Part shown: positions 34,184-43,512 of the stretch, piece by piece | How positions within the stretch are numbered: position 1 is the stretch's first letter | Layout of the letters: each line of letters starts with the position of its first letter | Assembly: GCF_000332335.1 (NCBI RefSeq) | Contig: NZ_KB235950.1 | Coordinates: 111,923-155,434, forward strand | Direction of reading: 5' to 3' | DNA length: 43,512 bases | Source of the DNA: Kamptonema formosum PCC 10802 | Lineage (GTDB): Bacteria > Cyanobacteriota > Cyanobacteriia > Cyanobacteriales > Oscillatoriaceae | Position numbers and translations under genes: made by a program | The notes under the pieces: generated by a model | What the model saw: the letters and a program-made list of their open reading frames with translations, nothing else | Database searches by the model: none | What the model was told of the DNA's origin: nothing

Positions 34184-37100
34184 TTACCACGGGCTGCCAA
34201 TCATGGTAAAGCCAGACCAATAATAGGGATGGGATAGATTGTGAGAACCTTCGTTGCGCAATTGTGCCGGCAACGCAACACCGTCACGAATCCCTGTTTG
34301 GCGCAACTCACCTCCTTCTATGCGCACGTCTCCCCGAATCATCGCCAGCTGTGCTTGACGCAGCGCCTCCGCCTTAATCTTGGCATCCGCCAAGTGCCGG
34401 TAAAATTCGGTCATCAGCGCTAAAGTGCCGGCATCACTAACATACCACAAACTGGCGACGGCTGTCTTGACTCCCGCTGCAACCGCAAAACCGGCAAACC
34501 CCAATTCCGCCTGTTCATCCCCTATTGCTGTGCGACAGGCAGACAGCACCAGCAACTCCACCGGCGGATTGTTCAGGCGAAGGTTGCGCAGCTGATCCAG
34601 GCGCAGTTTCTCGTCCCACAGCTGAATGTAAGAATTGCTGATGTTTCCGGGGAGAAATTGGCCATGAGTTGCCAGGTGAATCATCGGATAGGGAGAATTA
34701 TAGCGCTGTCCTATCAGGTTGTTTCGCGTGAAGTCCTGATTCAAGAATGCTTTGCCTTGCCACAACTTCTGGGTAATTTCAGAAAGCTCCACCGGCACGG
34801 CGGGCAAAGGTTTTTGCTCGGGAAATTCAGACGCCCCCATTGCCAGGACTTGTTTCCCCTGTAGGGGCTGGTAGCGCGTATCGGTCAAACTGACGCTCGG
34901 AATAAGCGCCAGACTGTATTTTTCCACGAGAAACTGTTTGCCATCGTGCAGCGCCGCCACCGGCAAAGAGCGCAACCCCGCATCCATACTGAACAGCAGG
35001 GTGTCAATTTTAGCGGCTTGCAATTCCGGCTCGATTGGCGCAATCAGCCACTGATAGAGCTGCTGTGCCGGTTTCAAATAGCTGGTGGTTTTCCGTTTCA
35101 GGGTGTTGGTAACTTCAGTGCGAAACGCTACGACAACTTTCAGGAGTTCCTCGCGAGAGGCGGCGGGGACAGTCTTGCGAATTGGCTGACCTTCCGGCGG
35201 GAAAACTACCAGTTCCAATTGGTCGGGCAGTGCGGTGACATATATTATAGCAGAGCGGTTGCCGGTTTGGGAAGCAATGGTTGACAGAGCTTCTCGGATG
35301 CTTTCTGTGGTTGTCAGCTGGTTAGAGATATCTGAGCCGAAGTAGTTGGCAAATTCCCGCTCCCGGGTTTGCTCTAGCTGCGCTATAGTTTCAGCGGAAC
35401 TGACCGCCAGCGGGCTGCTGCTGCTCACATTCAGACTTGTTAAGATTTGTTGGGCGCTGTTGCTGACTGTGGTATTGTTATTGTCGGCGGTGGGAGTTGG
35501 GCGGTTTGATATGTTGGGGTTGATGCTGCTATCTTCAGACACCTGAATTATCACTCTTCCTGTATCTGTGCGCACTTGACCGGTGTTAATTGGTCCGCTG
35601 GCGCTAGTGACAGTGATGTTACCACTTCCATTGATGCCGGTGGGGGTAAGATTGCCTGTCGTAATGCTGCCGCCAGCTGTGTTGGTTATCGTGCCGGCAG
35701 TTCCACCTGTGGCGCTTGTGGTTTGCAAGCCGGTGGTTATATTCCCACCGGCACTATTTGCGATATCCCCGGAATTCCCATTAGTGGCGCTTGCCGTTTG
35801 ATTGCCGGCTGTTATATTCCCACCGGCAGTGTTGGTGATATTCCCGGAATTCCCTCCGACGGCGCTTGTGGTTTGGTTGCCGGCTGTCACATCAGATCCG
35901 GCAGTATTGGTGATATTCCCAGAATTCCCTCCGACGGCGCTGGTGGTTTGGTTGCCGGCGGTAATGTTGCCAGTGGCAGTATTAGTGATGTTGCTGGTAT
36001 TGCCGTTGGTGGCGCTTGCGGTTTGGTTGCCGGCTGTCACATCCCCATCAGCAGTGTTTGTGATGTTGCCGGTATTGCCATTGGTGGCGCTTGCCGTTTG
36101 GTTGCCGGCTGTGACATCAGATCCGGCAGTATTAGTGATGTTGCCGGTATTGCCATCACCGGTGCTTGTGGTTTGGTCGCCGGTGTTGATGTCGCCAGGG
36201 GCTATCACTTCTATATTACCAGAATTCCCCTCATCTGTGCGCGACTGTATATTAAGAGTCGTGACGCTGTTGCCGGCACGCACTTGAATATTGCCCGCGC
36301 CGGTGCTGCCGATGGAGTCGAGGTTGCCTGCCGCAATGTTATTGCCGTTGATAGTGATATTGCCGCTGGGGCCGTTTCCCGATTGAGTGGTGATAGAATT
36401 TGTCGTGACGTTATTGCTCTCACTGGTGACAGTAATGTCCCCACTTTCGGTGCTTCCATAGGAGGTGATGTCACCCGTTAGGGCAATTCTACCCGGACTC
36501 GATAGGGTGATATTGCCGGCAGTGCCACTGTCAGAATAGGTGTCTAGGTTGCCGCCGACATTTATACTATTGGGGCTGTCGCTGCGGATGCTAAGATTGC
36601 CGCCTTGCAATCCGCCGTCTGAGCGGATGTCGCGGATTTCGACGTGTCCGGCAGCATTAATAGTAACACTGCCGGCAGTGCCCCCGGAAGACATGGTGTT
36701 GAGTGAGCCGGTGCTGGTATCTACCCCACCACGGCTACTTTCTATTGTGATGTCTCCGCCGGTGCCGGTGGTGTTTGGAACTGGGGTGAACGTTATCTCA
36801 GACGCACTCGCGCCCAACGCATTAAAACCCGCCATTGACTCAATCTGCGCTATCTTAATATCCCCAGAAGACATCAGGGTGACAGAACCCGCATTTCCCA
36901 GATTTGAAGCAGATAATAGCCTGCCGGAGACAGTGTCAATCCCACCGGCACTGCTAGTGAGGGCGATATTTCCCCCACTGCCGGTGCCACCAGAAGACGA
37001 CCAGATGTCACCTGTCTTAATGTCCCCAGAAGCCGTCAGGGTGACTGTGCCTCCCTCCCCCTCAAATGAAGAAGAGAATAATCCCGCGCCTAAGGTAGTA

Positions 37101-40100
37101 TCAATGGCACCGGCACTGCTAGTGAGGGCGATATTTCCCCCACTGCCGGGGCCAAACGCATACGACCTGATCTCACCTGTCTTAATATCCCCAGAAGCCG
37201 TCAGGGTGACAGAACCCCCATTCCCCTGAACTGAAAAAGAAAATAGCCCGCCACCGGCAGTGTCAATCCCACCGGCACGGCTTGTGAGGGCGATATTCCC
37301 CCCACTGCCGATGGTACTAGAAGCCGACGTGATTTCACCTGTCTTAATATCCCCAGAAGCCGTCAGGGTGACAGAACCCCCATTCCCCTCATATGAATTA
37401 GATAATAGCCCGCCACCGGCAGTGTCAATCCCACCGGCACTGCTGGTGATGGCGATATTCCCCCCATTGCCAATGATACTAGAAGCCGACGCGATTTCAC
37501 CTGTCTTAATATCCCCAGAAGCCGTCAGGGTGACAGAACCCCCATTCCCCTGTGCGGCGCTTGAGTTGAGAGTGGCGCTGGCATTAATGGCACCGCCGCT
37601 GCTATTCAAGATGATATTCCCCGCATTCTCATCAAAGACTTGACCAGTGCTGACCGGCTCGATAATCGTGATGTCCCCTGTGGCACGTAGCGAAACGTCA
37701 CCCCCACCTGATGTTGCAATCCCATAGGGGAAATCGGTAGCGCCGCCTACCGTTACTCCCAGTTCGGGAGACTCGAAAAACGCCCCGCTACTTCCCCCTC
37801 TTGCCTCTAAATTGCTAACGCTTATGCGCAGCGGTTCTGCCGGCGACCCAATCCTGCCGCTGTCTATTATAGATGTCTGTAAGAAAGCACTGCCGGCGGT
37901 TATTAACGAATCGGCTGAGCTGCGCAGGATATTCCCCGTTGCGGCATTGACTGTGAGAGCGCCTGTCGTGTTTATATTGCTCAGAGTGATGTTGCCGACT
38001 TCTCCGAGCGTGCCCAATTCTATCACGATATTGCCGCTGCCGGCATTGAGGGCAGTCCCGGGTGCCATTGTCACGGAACCCGGGCCAGATTCACGATATT
38101 TCGGGTCAGCGCTGTTAGAGTTGGCTCGCAGTGCGATATCCCCATTGCTTCCTGAGGTGTCGATGTCGGCGTTGATGTTGATGCTGCGACCGGCAATCAG
38201 TTCTAAACTGGCGATCGAAGAGGTTTTTATGGGTTGGCTGACTGTAATGTCGTTGTGAGCTCCCAAGGTGACATTCCCTGCGACAGTATTAATCTTCCCG
38301 GCATCGGATGTGACGCTGGCGTCTGGGTTAGCACCGATTGGCTCGTCATTGCCCCCACCGGCTATCGTAATATTCCTCAACCCGCTGAGATTTCCTGGAG
38401 ATTGGCTGCCGGCATAAGCATTTGTGGTGCGTTTCCCATCCGCACCACTCTCAGAAAAGTTATTCAGAAATCCTCGATAGATGATGTCACTCAACTGGCT
38501 GGTGATGGTAATGTCCCCCCCCCGCAATAAGCCCGAGGAATTGATGTCGCCTATGGTGATTGTACTGCTGGCTGTCAGGCTGAGGGAACCCCCCTGACCC
38601 TGACTTGAAGAAGAGTCCAGCCAGTAGGAGGTAGTATCAATGCCACCGGCACTGCTAGTGAGGGCGATATTCCCCCCACTGCCGGTGCCATAAGAATTCG
38701 TAAATATACCACCTGTCTTAATATCCCCAGCAGCCGTCAGGGTGAGGGAACCCCCATTCCCCTCACTTGAAGAAGAGTCTAGCCAGGGCTGGACAGGATC
38801 GTCGGCACTGGTAGCGAAGTCAGTATCAATCCCACCGGCACTGCTAGTGAGTTTGATATCCCCCCCACTGCCGGTGCCATTAGAATTCGACGATATGAAG
38901 TAACCTGTCTTAATATCCCCTGAAGCAGTCAGGGTGACAGAACCCCCATTTCCCTGACTTGAAGAAGAGGATAGCGATCCCGAGGTAGTATCAATGCCAC
39001 CGGCACTGCTCACAATCTCGATATTCCCCCCACTGCCGGTGCCAGCAGAATACACGGATATCTCACCTGTCTTAATATCCCCTGAAGCCGTCAGAGTTAG
39101 GGAACCCCCATTCTCCTGACTTGAAGAAGAGTCTAGCTTGCCACCGGCAGTGTCAATGCCACCGGCACTGCTGGAAATCTCGATATTCCCCCCACTGCCG
39201 GTGCCAGACGACGAGATGTTAGCTGTCTTAATATCCCCAGAAGCTGTCAGGGTGACAGAACCCCCATTCCCCTGATTTGAAGAAGAGGATAGCTCGCCCA
39301 AGGCAGTGTCAATCCCACCGGCACTGCTAGTGAGGGCAGTATCAATCCCACCGGCACTGCTAGTGAGGGTGATATTCCCCCCACTGCCGGTGCCGGTGCC
39401 AAGCCAAGCATATGTATTCGGGTCGTAAAAACCTGAAGAAGAGCGGATTTCACCTGTCTTAATATCCCCAAAAGCACTCAGGGTGACAGAACCCCCATCA
39501 CTCTCCAATGAATAAGACGACAGATTGCCGGCGCTGGTATCAATGGCACCGCTGCGGCTTTCTAGGCTGATATTCCCTCCCGTGCCGGTGCCTCCCTTAG
39601 ATGACAACTGCTCGGTGCCTGATTCATCGGTAGTGGAGGTAATCTCAACCGATGCCGATAAAATCTCAGCTGTTATAATGTCTCGTTCCGCCGTCAGGGT
39701 GACAGAACCTCCATCCCCATCATCAGAACTGGCGTCTAGTTTGCCGGCACGAGTCTTAATCCCACCGGCACTGCTGGCAATCGCAATATTCCCCCCGGTG
39801 CCGGTGCCGCCGGCTGCAGTCCGCAGAAAACCTGTTATAATATCTGATGTGGCATTCAAGGTAATCGCCCCGCCATCCCCTGATTCCGAACTCGTGTCAA
39901 TATTGCCGGCAGCTATCCCCCCTGATGCCGGGATTGTCACCCCAGAACCCGTCAGAGACACTTCCCCTGTTTCACTCACACTCAGCGCAGAGGCGTGGCC
40001 AAAATCTGGTCTGCCGGTGAGCAATTGCGGTAAAGACATAGGCTGTAGTACCGCCGGAACCTCCGCCCCTGTTAGCGCCGCCGGCTCGATGTCCAAACTC

Positions 40101-40801
40101 AACAAATGCCCCTCTTGAGAAATCCGCACCGCACTGTCACCCGGCACTGCCGCAATGGTAATATTCCCCCCAGGACTTGTCAGGGTGCCGGTGTTTATTA
40201 CTGTCCCGCCCAACAGCGTTAGACTGCTCCCAGATGTTAAGGTTAAATTGCCCTCATTGACAATCGCCCCGGGCTGTGATACCGCGAAATTAAACGCACT
40301 CGGCGTCCCAACTAAAATATTGTAATCGTTGCTGCCAACCGCGTTAAACCAGCCCGAACCAAACCCAATGCCGGTGGCGGTTGTCGCCGTGAAGGATGCC
40401 GGCACATTCAAACTGGCATTTGGGCCAAATAGGATGCCGGCGGGGTTCATTAAGAATAGATTGGAGTTCCCCCCGCTGACTTGGATTAACCCATTTATAT
40501 AGGAAGCGTCGCCCCCGACAACCCGCCCCAGGATATTGCGGATATCGGGATTGCTGAGGAAATTGGCCGTCTCTCCAGAACTCAGGCCAAATTTCTGGAA
40601 ACTGTGGAAAAGATTCGCGCCATCGCTTGACAGGGAGCCGCCCTGTATGTTAAAGTTATTACCCTCTGGCGTCACCGTTGTGCCGGTGCCGTCGGGTGCC
40701 GGTGCGATCGGTTGCGAGAGTGCCGGTTTGGCAGAGGCAAGTGAGCCGAAAAAAGAAACAATAAGCAGCAACGAACTCAATGAGCCGGCGGCGAAGTTCA
40801 T
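34184..40801 (-). CDS. TpsA-type filamentous haemagglutinin repeat protein with C-terminal CHAT domain
   Basis: A 2205-aa protein. Signal peptide (about 1-30, ending ALSQ), TpsA/haemagglutination-activity domain (about 33-260; GGSLSSDGANLFHSF, NPDIRNILGRVVGG, FLMNPAGILFGPNA), then a long beta-helical stalk of roughly 50-residue repeats (GNGGSVTLTASGDIKTG, GSGGNIALTSSAGGIDT), a second stalk of 25-residue repeats (about 1535-1720), a linker (about 1740-1850), and a C-terminal CHAT domain (about 1900-2205) with His2046 (HLATHG) and Cys2089 (SACRTA). GGAG 7-8 bases before ATG 40801 supports the start. Domain order suggests two-partner secretion, but no TpsB gene is in the window. Cleavage of itself or a partner by CHAT is inferred. 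Confidence 0.93.
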   Translation of the reverse strand: MNFAAGSLSSLLLIVSFFGSLASAKPALSQPIAPAPDGTGTTVTPEGNNFNIQGGSLSSDGANLFHSFQKFGLSSGETANFLSNPDIRNILGRVVGGDASYINGLIQVSGGNSNLFLMNPAGILFGPNASLNVPASFTATTATGIGFGSGWFNAVGSNDYNILVGTPSAFNFAVSQPGAIVNEGNLTLTSGSSLTLLGGTVINTGTLTSPGGNITIAAVPGDSAVRISQEGHLLSLDIEPAALTGAEVPAVLQPMSLPQLLTGRPDFGHASALSVSETGEVSLTGSGVTIPASGGIAAGNIDTSSESGDGGAITLNATSDIITGFLRTAAGGTGTGGNIAIASSAGGIKTRAGKLDASSDDGDGGSVTLTAERDIITAEILSASVEITSTTDESGTEQLSSKGGTGTGGNISLESRSGAIDTSAGNLSSYSLESDGGSVTLSAFGDIKTGEIRSSSGFYDPNTYAWLGTGTGSGGNITLTSSAGGIDTALTSSAGGIDTALGELSSSSNQGNGGSVTLTASGDIKTANISSSGTGSGGNIEISSSAGGIDTAGGKLDSSSSQENGGSLTLTASGDIKTGEISVYSAGTGSGGNIEIVSSAGGIDTTSGSLSSSSSQGNGGSVTLTASGDIKTGYFISSNSNGTGSGGDIKLTSSAGGIDTDFATSADDPVQPWLDSSSSEGNGGSLTLTAAGDIKTGGIFTNSYGTGSGGNIALTSSAGGIDTTSYWLDSSSSQGQGGSLSLTASSTITIGDINSSGLLRGGDITITSQLSDIIYRGFLNNFSESGADGKRTTNAYAGSQSPGNLSGLRNITIAGGGNDEPIGANPDASVTSDAGKINTVAGNVTLGAHNDITVSQPIKTSSIASLELIAGRSININADIDTSGSNGDIALRANSNSADPKYRESGPGSVTMAPGTALNAGSGNIVIELGTLGEVGNITLSNINTTGALTVNAATGNILRSSADSLITAGSAFLQTSIIDSGRIGSPAEPLRISVSNLEARGGSSGAFFESPELGVTVGGATDFPYGIATSGGGDVSLRATGDITIIEPVSTGQVFDENAGNIILNSSGGAINASATLNSSAAQGNGGSVTLTASGDIKTGEIASASSIIGNGGNIAITSSAGGIDTAGGGLLSNSYEGNGGSVTLTASGDIKTGEITSASSTIGSGGNIALTSRAGGIDTAGGGLFSFSVQGNGGSVTLTASGDIKTGEIRSYAFGPGSGGNIALTSSAGAIDTTLGAGLFSSSFEGEGGTVTLTASGDIKTGDIWSSSGGTGSGGNIALTSSAGGIDTVSGRLLSASNLGNAGSVTLMSSGDIKIAQIESMAGFNALGASASEITFTPVPNTTGTGGDITIESSRGGVDTSTGSLNTMSSGGTAGSVTINAAGHVEIRDIRSDGGLQGGNLSIRSDSPNSINVGGNLDTYSDSGTAGNITLSSPGRIALTGDITSYGSTESGDITVTSESNNVTTNSITTQSGNGPSGNITINGNNIAAGNLDSIGSTGAGNIQVRAGNSVTTLNIQSRTDEGNSGNIEVIAPGDINTGDQTTSTGDGNTGNITNTAGSDVTAGNQTASATNGNTGNITNTADGDVTAGNQTASATNGNTSNITNTATGNITAGNQTTSAVGGNSGNITNTAGSDVTAGNQTTSAVGGNSGNITNTAGGNITAGNQTASATNGNSGDIANSAGGNITTGLQTTSATGGTAGTITNTAGGSITTGNLTPTGINGSGNITVTSASGPINTGQVRTDTGRVIIQVSEDSSINPNISNRPTPTADNNNTTVSNSAQQILTSLNVSSSSPLAVSSAETIAQLEQTREREFANYFGSDISNQLTTTESIREALSTIASQTGNRSAIIYVTALPDQLELVVFPPEGQPIRKTVPAASREELLKVVVAFRTEVTNTLKRKTTSYLKPAQQLYQWLIAPIEPELQAAKIDTLLFSMDAGLRSLPVAALHDGKQFLVEKYSLALIPSVSLTDTRYQPLQGKQVLAMGASEFPEQKPLPAVPVELSEITQKLWQGKAFLNQDFTRNNLIGQRYNSPYPMIHLATHGQFLPGNISNSYIQLWDEKLRLDQLRNLRLNNPPVELLVLSACRTAIGDEQAELGFAGFAVAAGVKTAVASLWYVSDAGTLALMTEFYRHLADAKIKAEALRQAQLAMIRGDVRIEGGELRQTGIRDGVALPAQLRNEGSHNLSHPYYWSGFTMIGSPW
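35640..36190 (-). repeat. 75-bp tandem repeat, about 7 copies
   Basis: Equivalent points lie 75 bp apart (35787, 35862, 35937). Units encode 25-aa repeats of the form ITNTAGSDVTAGNQTASAT in the haemagglutinin stalk. Units vary at their ends. Confidence 0.88.
36830..39760 (-). repeat. Long imperfect repeats, about 150 bp each
   Basis: Words such as CTGTCTTAATATCCCCAGAA and CACCGGCACTGCTAGTGAG recur many times, encoding the GDIKTG and SSAGGIDT parts of the stalk. Units are of variable length. One short duplicate occurs at about 39310-39365, where the same 'ALTSSAGGIDT' segment is read twice in a row. Confidence 0.85.
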
Positions 40802-41152
40802 AAGGGATCTCCCCCGATTTGCACTTTTTATAATTTATAATACTCTACCTTAAATTCTCAGACTTGTCAACCTCACCGCCATTTTTTCTCAACCTCTCTC
40901 GTTGTGGGGCATTCGCCCACCTGACGAGAAATCCCTCTCCCACTCTGGGAGAACCATGTTGAGCCGGTGCATGGGTATGTTGCCCGGCTACATTGGCACG
41001 CTCTAAATTTCAGAACTCCGGTTTCTTTAAGAAACCGGAGTTCTGGACTCCCACAGGTGTGCTATATTCTAGCGCTAGCGACTTAGGGCACGGACCAAGG
41101 ATCGGCGTAACTGCTGGCGCAGCCGTTACACCTGCCCCCAAGGTCTAATGTT
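40802..41152. other. 350-bp spacer upstream of the haemagglutinin gene
   Basis: Contains the hairpin 41012-41046 and most of a family-B element (41069-41176). The haemagglutinin promoter must lie in 40802-41000. Confidence 0.6.
41012..41046. repeat. Perfect 17-bp-arm hairpin, compensated variant of the family-A core
   Basis: CAGAACTCCGGTTTCTT, one T, then its exact inverse. Compared with the AGAAACCCGGTTTCTT core elsewhere, both arms carry matching changes (AAACCC to AACTCC, and GGGTTT to GGAGTT). Confidence 0.85.
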
Positions 41153-41176
41153 CTAACCTAAGTGGCTACTTCTATA
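41069..41176. mobile_element. MITE-like family B copy overlapping the end of the NPDV-repeat gene
   Basis: The right end reads CTAACCTAAGTGGCTAC then TTCTATA, the inverse of the family end TATAGCAG...CCACTTAGGTTAG. The left end (about 41069, CTAGCGCTAGCGACTTAGG) is decayed. The last eight codons and the TAG stop of the gene to the right lie in this end. Confidence 0.7.
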
Positions 41177-43512
41177 TTGAACCACACCGGCGCGACCTTC
41201 AAACCGGCCAAAACCCAAGAAGTGCTCGAACCCGCTGCGATAAGTGCCGGCGGCTACGGCTGCAGCGACATCCGGATTAGCTGCCAGATAAGCCTGCTCA
41301 TCAAACGCCAGCAAAGTGCGAGCGCGCCCTTGCAGATAGCCGGTTTTCAGGAAGTGTTCAAACGCACTGCGCCAGACACCCTTCGCCACCGCCTCAGCTA
41401 CATCGGGGTTTTCCGCCAGATAGCGCTGACTGTCAAACTCCGCGCTGGGGTTGCGATTCTCAAACAATCCGAATTTGACGAAATGTTCAAAACCACTGCG
41501 AAATGCGCCCCTCACCACAGCGGAAGCAACATCCGGGTTTTTAGCCAGATAGAAGCTTTCATCAAACAGCATGCTGGGATTGCGCCCCTCAGCTTGTCCA
41601 AACTTCAGGAAGTGTTCAAACCCGCCGGTGAAACCGCCCTTCGCCACCGCCTCCGCCACATCCGGATTCTCCACCAGATAGAAGCTTTCGTCAAATAACA
41701 GGAAACTCGGATCGCGCCCCTCAAATAAACCGAACTGCAGGAAGTGTTCCAGCCCGCTTAGCGAACCACCCCCAGCCACAGACTCAGCCACATCCGGGTT
41801 GGACGCCAAATAAGTGTCTTCGTTGAAACACAGGGAAATCGTTCCGCGCCCCTCACGAGGAGCAAACTGGAGGAAGTGTTTTAACCCACTGTTGCCCTGA
41901 CCATTCGCAATGGCTTCTGCGACATCTGGATTATCCGCAAGATACGCATCTTCATTATAGAATACCGCCAGGGCACCGCGACCTTCATCACTCAAAAATT
42001 CGGTAAATTTTTCAACTGCAAGCAGGCGGTCCGTTGGCAGCAGCTGGGAGTGACGCCCTTCAGAAAGACCCCAGCGCAGGAAGTGCTCAAACCCACTGCT
42101 CAAATCACCTCGGACAATTGCTGCAGCTACATCAGAATTTTGGGCGAGATAGATCTGGCTGTCAAACAGGGCGCAGGATTGGCGACTTTCCGCTAAACCG
42201 AACTGCATGAAGTGCTCAAATCCGCTGCGGTAAACGCCAGAGGCAACCGCTTCTGCCACATCGGGATTGTGAGCGAGATAGAAGGTTTCGTCATACAGGA
42301 TGCTGGGATTGCGCCCCTCAACCTGTCCAAATTTGATGAAGTGTTCAAACCCACTTTGGAAGGAGCCAGAAGCGACAGCACCGGCAACGTCTGAGTTCGT
42401 GGCGAGATAGTAGCCTTCGTCAAACAGCAACAGCCTTAAATCGCGCTCTTCAAACAGTCCGTGCAACATGAAATGTTCAAAACCACTGCCATAAATTCCT
42501 TTGCCAACAGCCTCGGCAACGTCAGGATTCTGGGCGAGATAGAGCTGATTGTCAAAGAGAGTGCTGGGGTTGCGACCTTCAAATTTCCCGCATTCGGCGA
42601 AGTGCTGGAAGCCGCTGGTGAAAATGCCTTTGGCTACGGCTTCGGCGACATCTGGGTTTTCGGCGAGATAGAAGTTTTCATCGAAGAAGAGGTTTATGAA
42701 GGGAATGTTGCGGTTGGCATAATACTGGATAAAGTTTTCAAAGTAAAATCCGCGAGAATCGTTGGGGGAACTTGGCGCAGGTGCCGGTGTGAGTGCGGGA
42801 GCGAGTATAGATGCTGGTTCCCCCGCAAGTGCCGGCTCCTGTACAGGAATTGGCGCACCAACTGGCATGGAAATTGGAGCCGGTGCAGGATCGAGCGCTA
42901 CTACAGGAGCGGTCACAGGCATGGGAGCCGGTATAGGGATGGGTGTGGGTTCTGGTGTGGGTGCCGGTGTGGGTGCCGGCATCGGTTCTGGTGTGGGTGC
43001 CGGTGTGGGGATAGGGATGGCAGTCGGTTCTGGTGTGGGTGCCGGTGTGGGTACAGGAACCGGCATCGGTTCTGGCGTGGGTGCCGGTGTGGGTACAGGG
43101 ATGGGTGTGGGTGCCGGTGTGGGTACAGGGATGGGAGTCGGTTCGGGTGTGGGTGCCGGCACCGGTACAGGAACCGGCATCGGTTCTGGTGTGGGTGCCG
43201 GTGTGGGGATAGGGATGGGAGTCGGTTCTGGTGTGGGTGCCGGCACTGGTACAGGAACCGGCATCGGTTCTGGTGTGGGTGCCGGTGTGGGTATAGGAAC
43301 CGGCACCGGTACAGGAACCGGCATCGGTTCTGGTGTGGGTGCCGGTGTGGGGATAGGGATGGGAGTCGGTTCTGGTGTGGGTGCCGGCACTGGTACAGGA
43401 ACCGGCATCGGTTCTGGTGTGGGTGCCGGTGTGGGTACAGGGATGGGTGTGGGTGCCGGTGTCGGTACAGGGATGGGTGTGGGTTCTAGTGTGGGTGCAG
43501 GTGTGGGGATAG
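41153..43512 (-). CDS. Pro-rich hinge plus 11 'NPDV' repeats (N-terminus beyond right edge)
   Basis: Minus strand, stop TAG at 41153-41155; the frame is open to the window end, so the N-terminus is missing. The visible part has a Pro-Thr-Glu hinge ([17 protein letters not shown]-like, about 200 residues), then about 11 repeats of roughly 47 residues with the pattern [20 protein letters not shown]...SGFEHFxxFGxxEGR. This repeat occurs in secreted bacterial proteins, sometimes with calcium-binding or sugar-related domains. Function not known. The hinge resembles that of the DUF4347-RTX protein at 4201-7974. The C-terminus is unusual (see the overlapping element). Confidence 0.85.
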   Translation of the reverse strand, partial: IPTPAPTLEPTPIPVPTPAPTPIPVPTPAPTPEPMPVPVPVPAPTPEPTPIPIPTPAPTPEPMPVPVPVPVPIPTPAPTPEPMPVPVPVPAPTPEPTPIPIPTPAPTPEPMPVPVPVPAPTPEPTPIPVPTPAPTPIPVPTPAPTPEPMPVPVPTPAPTPEPTAIPIPTPAPTPEPMPAPTPAPTPEPTPIPIPAPMPVTAPVVALDPAPAPISMPVGAPIPVQEPALAGEPASILAPALTPAPAPSSPNDSRGFYFENFIQYYANRNIPFINLFFDENFYLAENPDVAEAVAKGIFTSGFQHFAECGKFEGRNPSTLFDNQLYLAQNPDVAEAVGKGIYGSGFEHFMLHGLFEERDLRLLLFDEGYYLATNSDVAGAVASGSFQSGFEHFIKFGQVEGRNPSILYDETFYLAHNPDVAEAVASGVYRSGFEHFMQFGLAESRQSCALFDSQIYLAQNSDVAAAIVRGDLSSGFEHFLRWGLSEGRHSQLLPTDRLLAVEKFTEFLSDEGRGALAVFYNEDAYLADNPDVAEAIANGQGNSGLKHFLQFAPREGRGTISLCFNEDTYLASNPDVAESVAGGGSLSGLEHFLQFGLFEGRDPSFLLFDESFYLVENPDVAEAVAKGGFTGGFEHFLKFGQAEGRNPSMLFDESFYLAKNPDVASAVVRGAFRSGFEHFVKFGLFENRNPSAEFDSQRYLAENPDVAEAVAKGVWRSAFEHFLKTGYLQGRARTLLAFDEQAYLAANPDVAAAVAAGTYRSGFEHFLGFGRFEGRAGVVQYRSSHLG
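42790..43512 (-). repeat. Minisatellite coding for the Pro-rich hinge
   Basis: Short tandem units (GGTGTGGGTGCCGGTGTGGG and relatives, 12-30 bp) fill this stretch and continue past the right edge. They encode (P-T/V/I/A)n and PTPEP. Copy-number change is likely. Confidence 0.9.

Noticed and set aside
35640-36190. CRISPR-like periodicity of 75 bp
   Set aside because: It is in frame inside an intact coding region and encodes stalk repeats.
42461-43489. Arg/Cys/Gly-rich open frame on the plus strand
   Set aside because: It is the antisense reading of the Pro-rich hinge minisatellite and of the NPDV repeats.

Overview
The window comes from a filamentous-type cyanobacterium. The evidence is the single-operon Lpt exporter genes, the NADP-type icd, the AAA_35-like ATPases, a COP23 domain, HIP1 octamers (GCGATCGC, for example near 4232, 18430, 21180, 27570 and 32650), and many cyanobacterial dispersed hairpin repeats. 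The word TGCCGG/CCGGCA is very frequent in genes and spacers. I cannot name the species from sequence alone.

Layout. (1) 1-7974, minus strand: two tandem paralogous giant surface or secreted proteins. Each has an N-terminal DUF4347 domain, a parallel beta-helix and a Calx-beta domain. One continues into cadherin-like 101-aa repeats and runs off the left edge; the other ends in a Pro/Thr hinge and RTX calcium-binding repeats. (2) 9121-11891, plus strand: lptA-lptB-lptF/G, the lipopolysaccharide transport genes, followed by a membrane-anchored disordered protein. (3) 13874-15301, minus strand: icd. (4) 15302-15936: a cluster of different palindromic repeats. (5) 15937-18084, minus strand: an unrecognised three-gene operon (vWA-like anchored protein, 4-TM protein, coiled-coil protein), with a decayed copy of its first gene and a cupin-like gene beside it. 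(6) 19527-23718, plus strand: two overlapping genes, an HTH-AAA ATPase and a very unusual AAA ATPase-Ser/Thr kinase-TM-COP23 fusion. (7) 24180-26684, plus strand: peptide deformylase, then a small membrane protein and an FHA-PrsW protease fusion, bracketed by inverted arrays of 26-bp hairpin repeats. (8) 27224-29572, minus strand: a CHAT-FHA protease-like protein and a small partner. (9) 30196-33984: ferritin-like protein, small SH3-like protein, hemC, and a GH108-type lysozyme. (10) 34184-40801, minus strand: a 2205-aa haemagglutinin-type (TpsA) repeat protein ending in a CHAT domain. (11) 41153-43512, minus strand: the C-terminal part of a Pro-rich 'NPDV'-repeat protein that runs off the right edge.

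How the genes may fit together. Housekeeping genes (lptABF, icd, def, hemC) are interleaved with signalling, proteolysis and surface genes. Between 16 and 30 kb lie a vWA-like protein, two NTPases, a kinase-like protein, two FHA proteins (one fused to a membrane protease, one to a caspase-like CHAT domain) and their small partners. These are the kinds of parts found in bacterial multi-component signalling or conflict systems. That they work together is inference. The best candidates for undescribed systems are the HTH-AAA / AAA-kinase-COP23 pair, the vWA/4-TM/coiled-coil operon, and the CHAT-FHA pair.

Repeats matter here. At least two families of short terminal-inverted-repeat elements (MITE-like, about 95-170 bp) are scattered through the spacers. 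One copy has a clean TA-flanked insertion in a hairpin array, and one supplies the last codons and stop of the NPDV-repeat gene.
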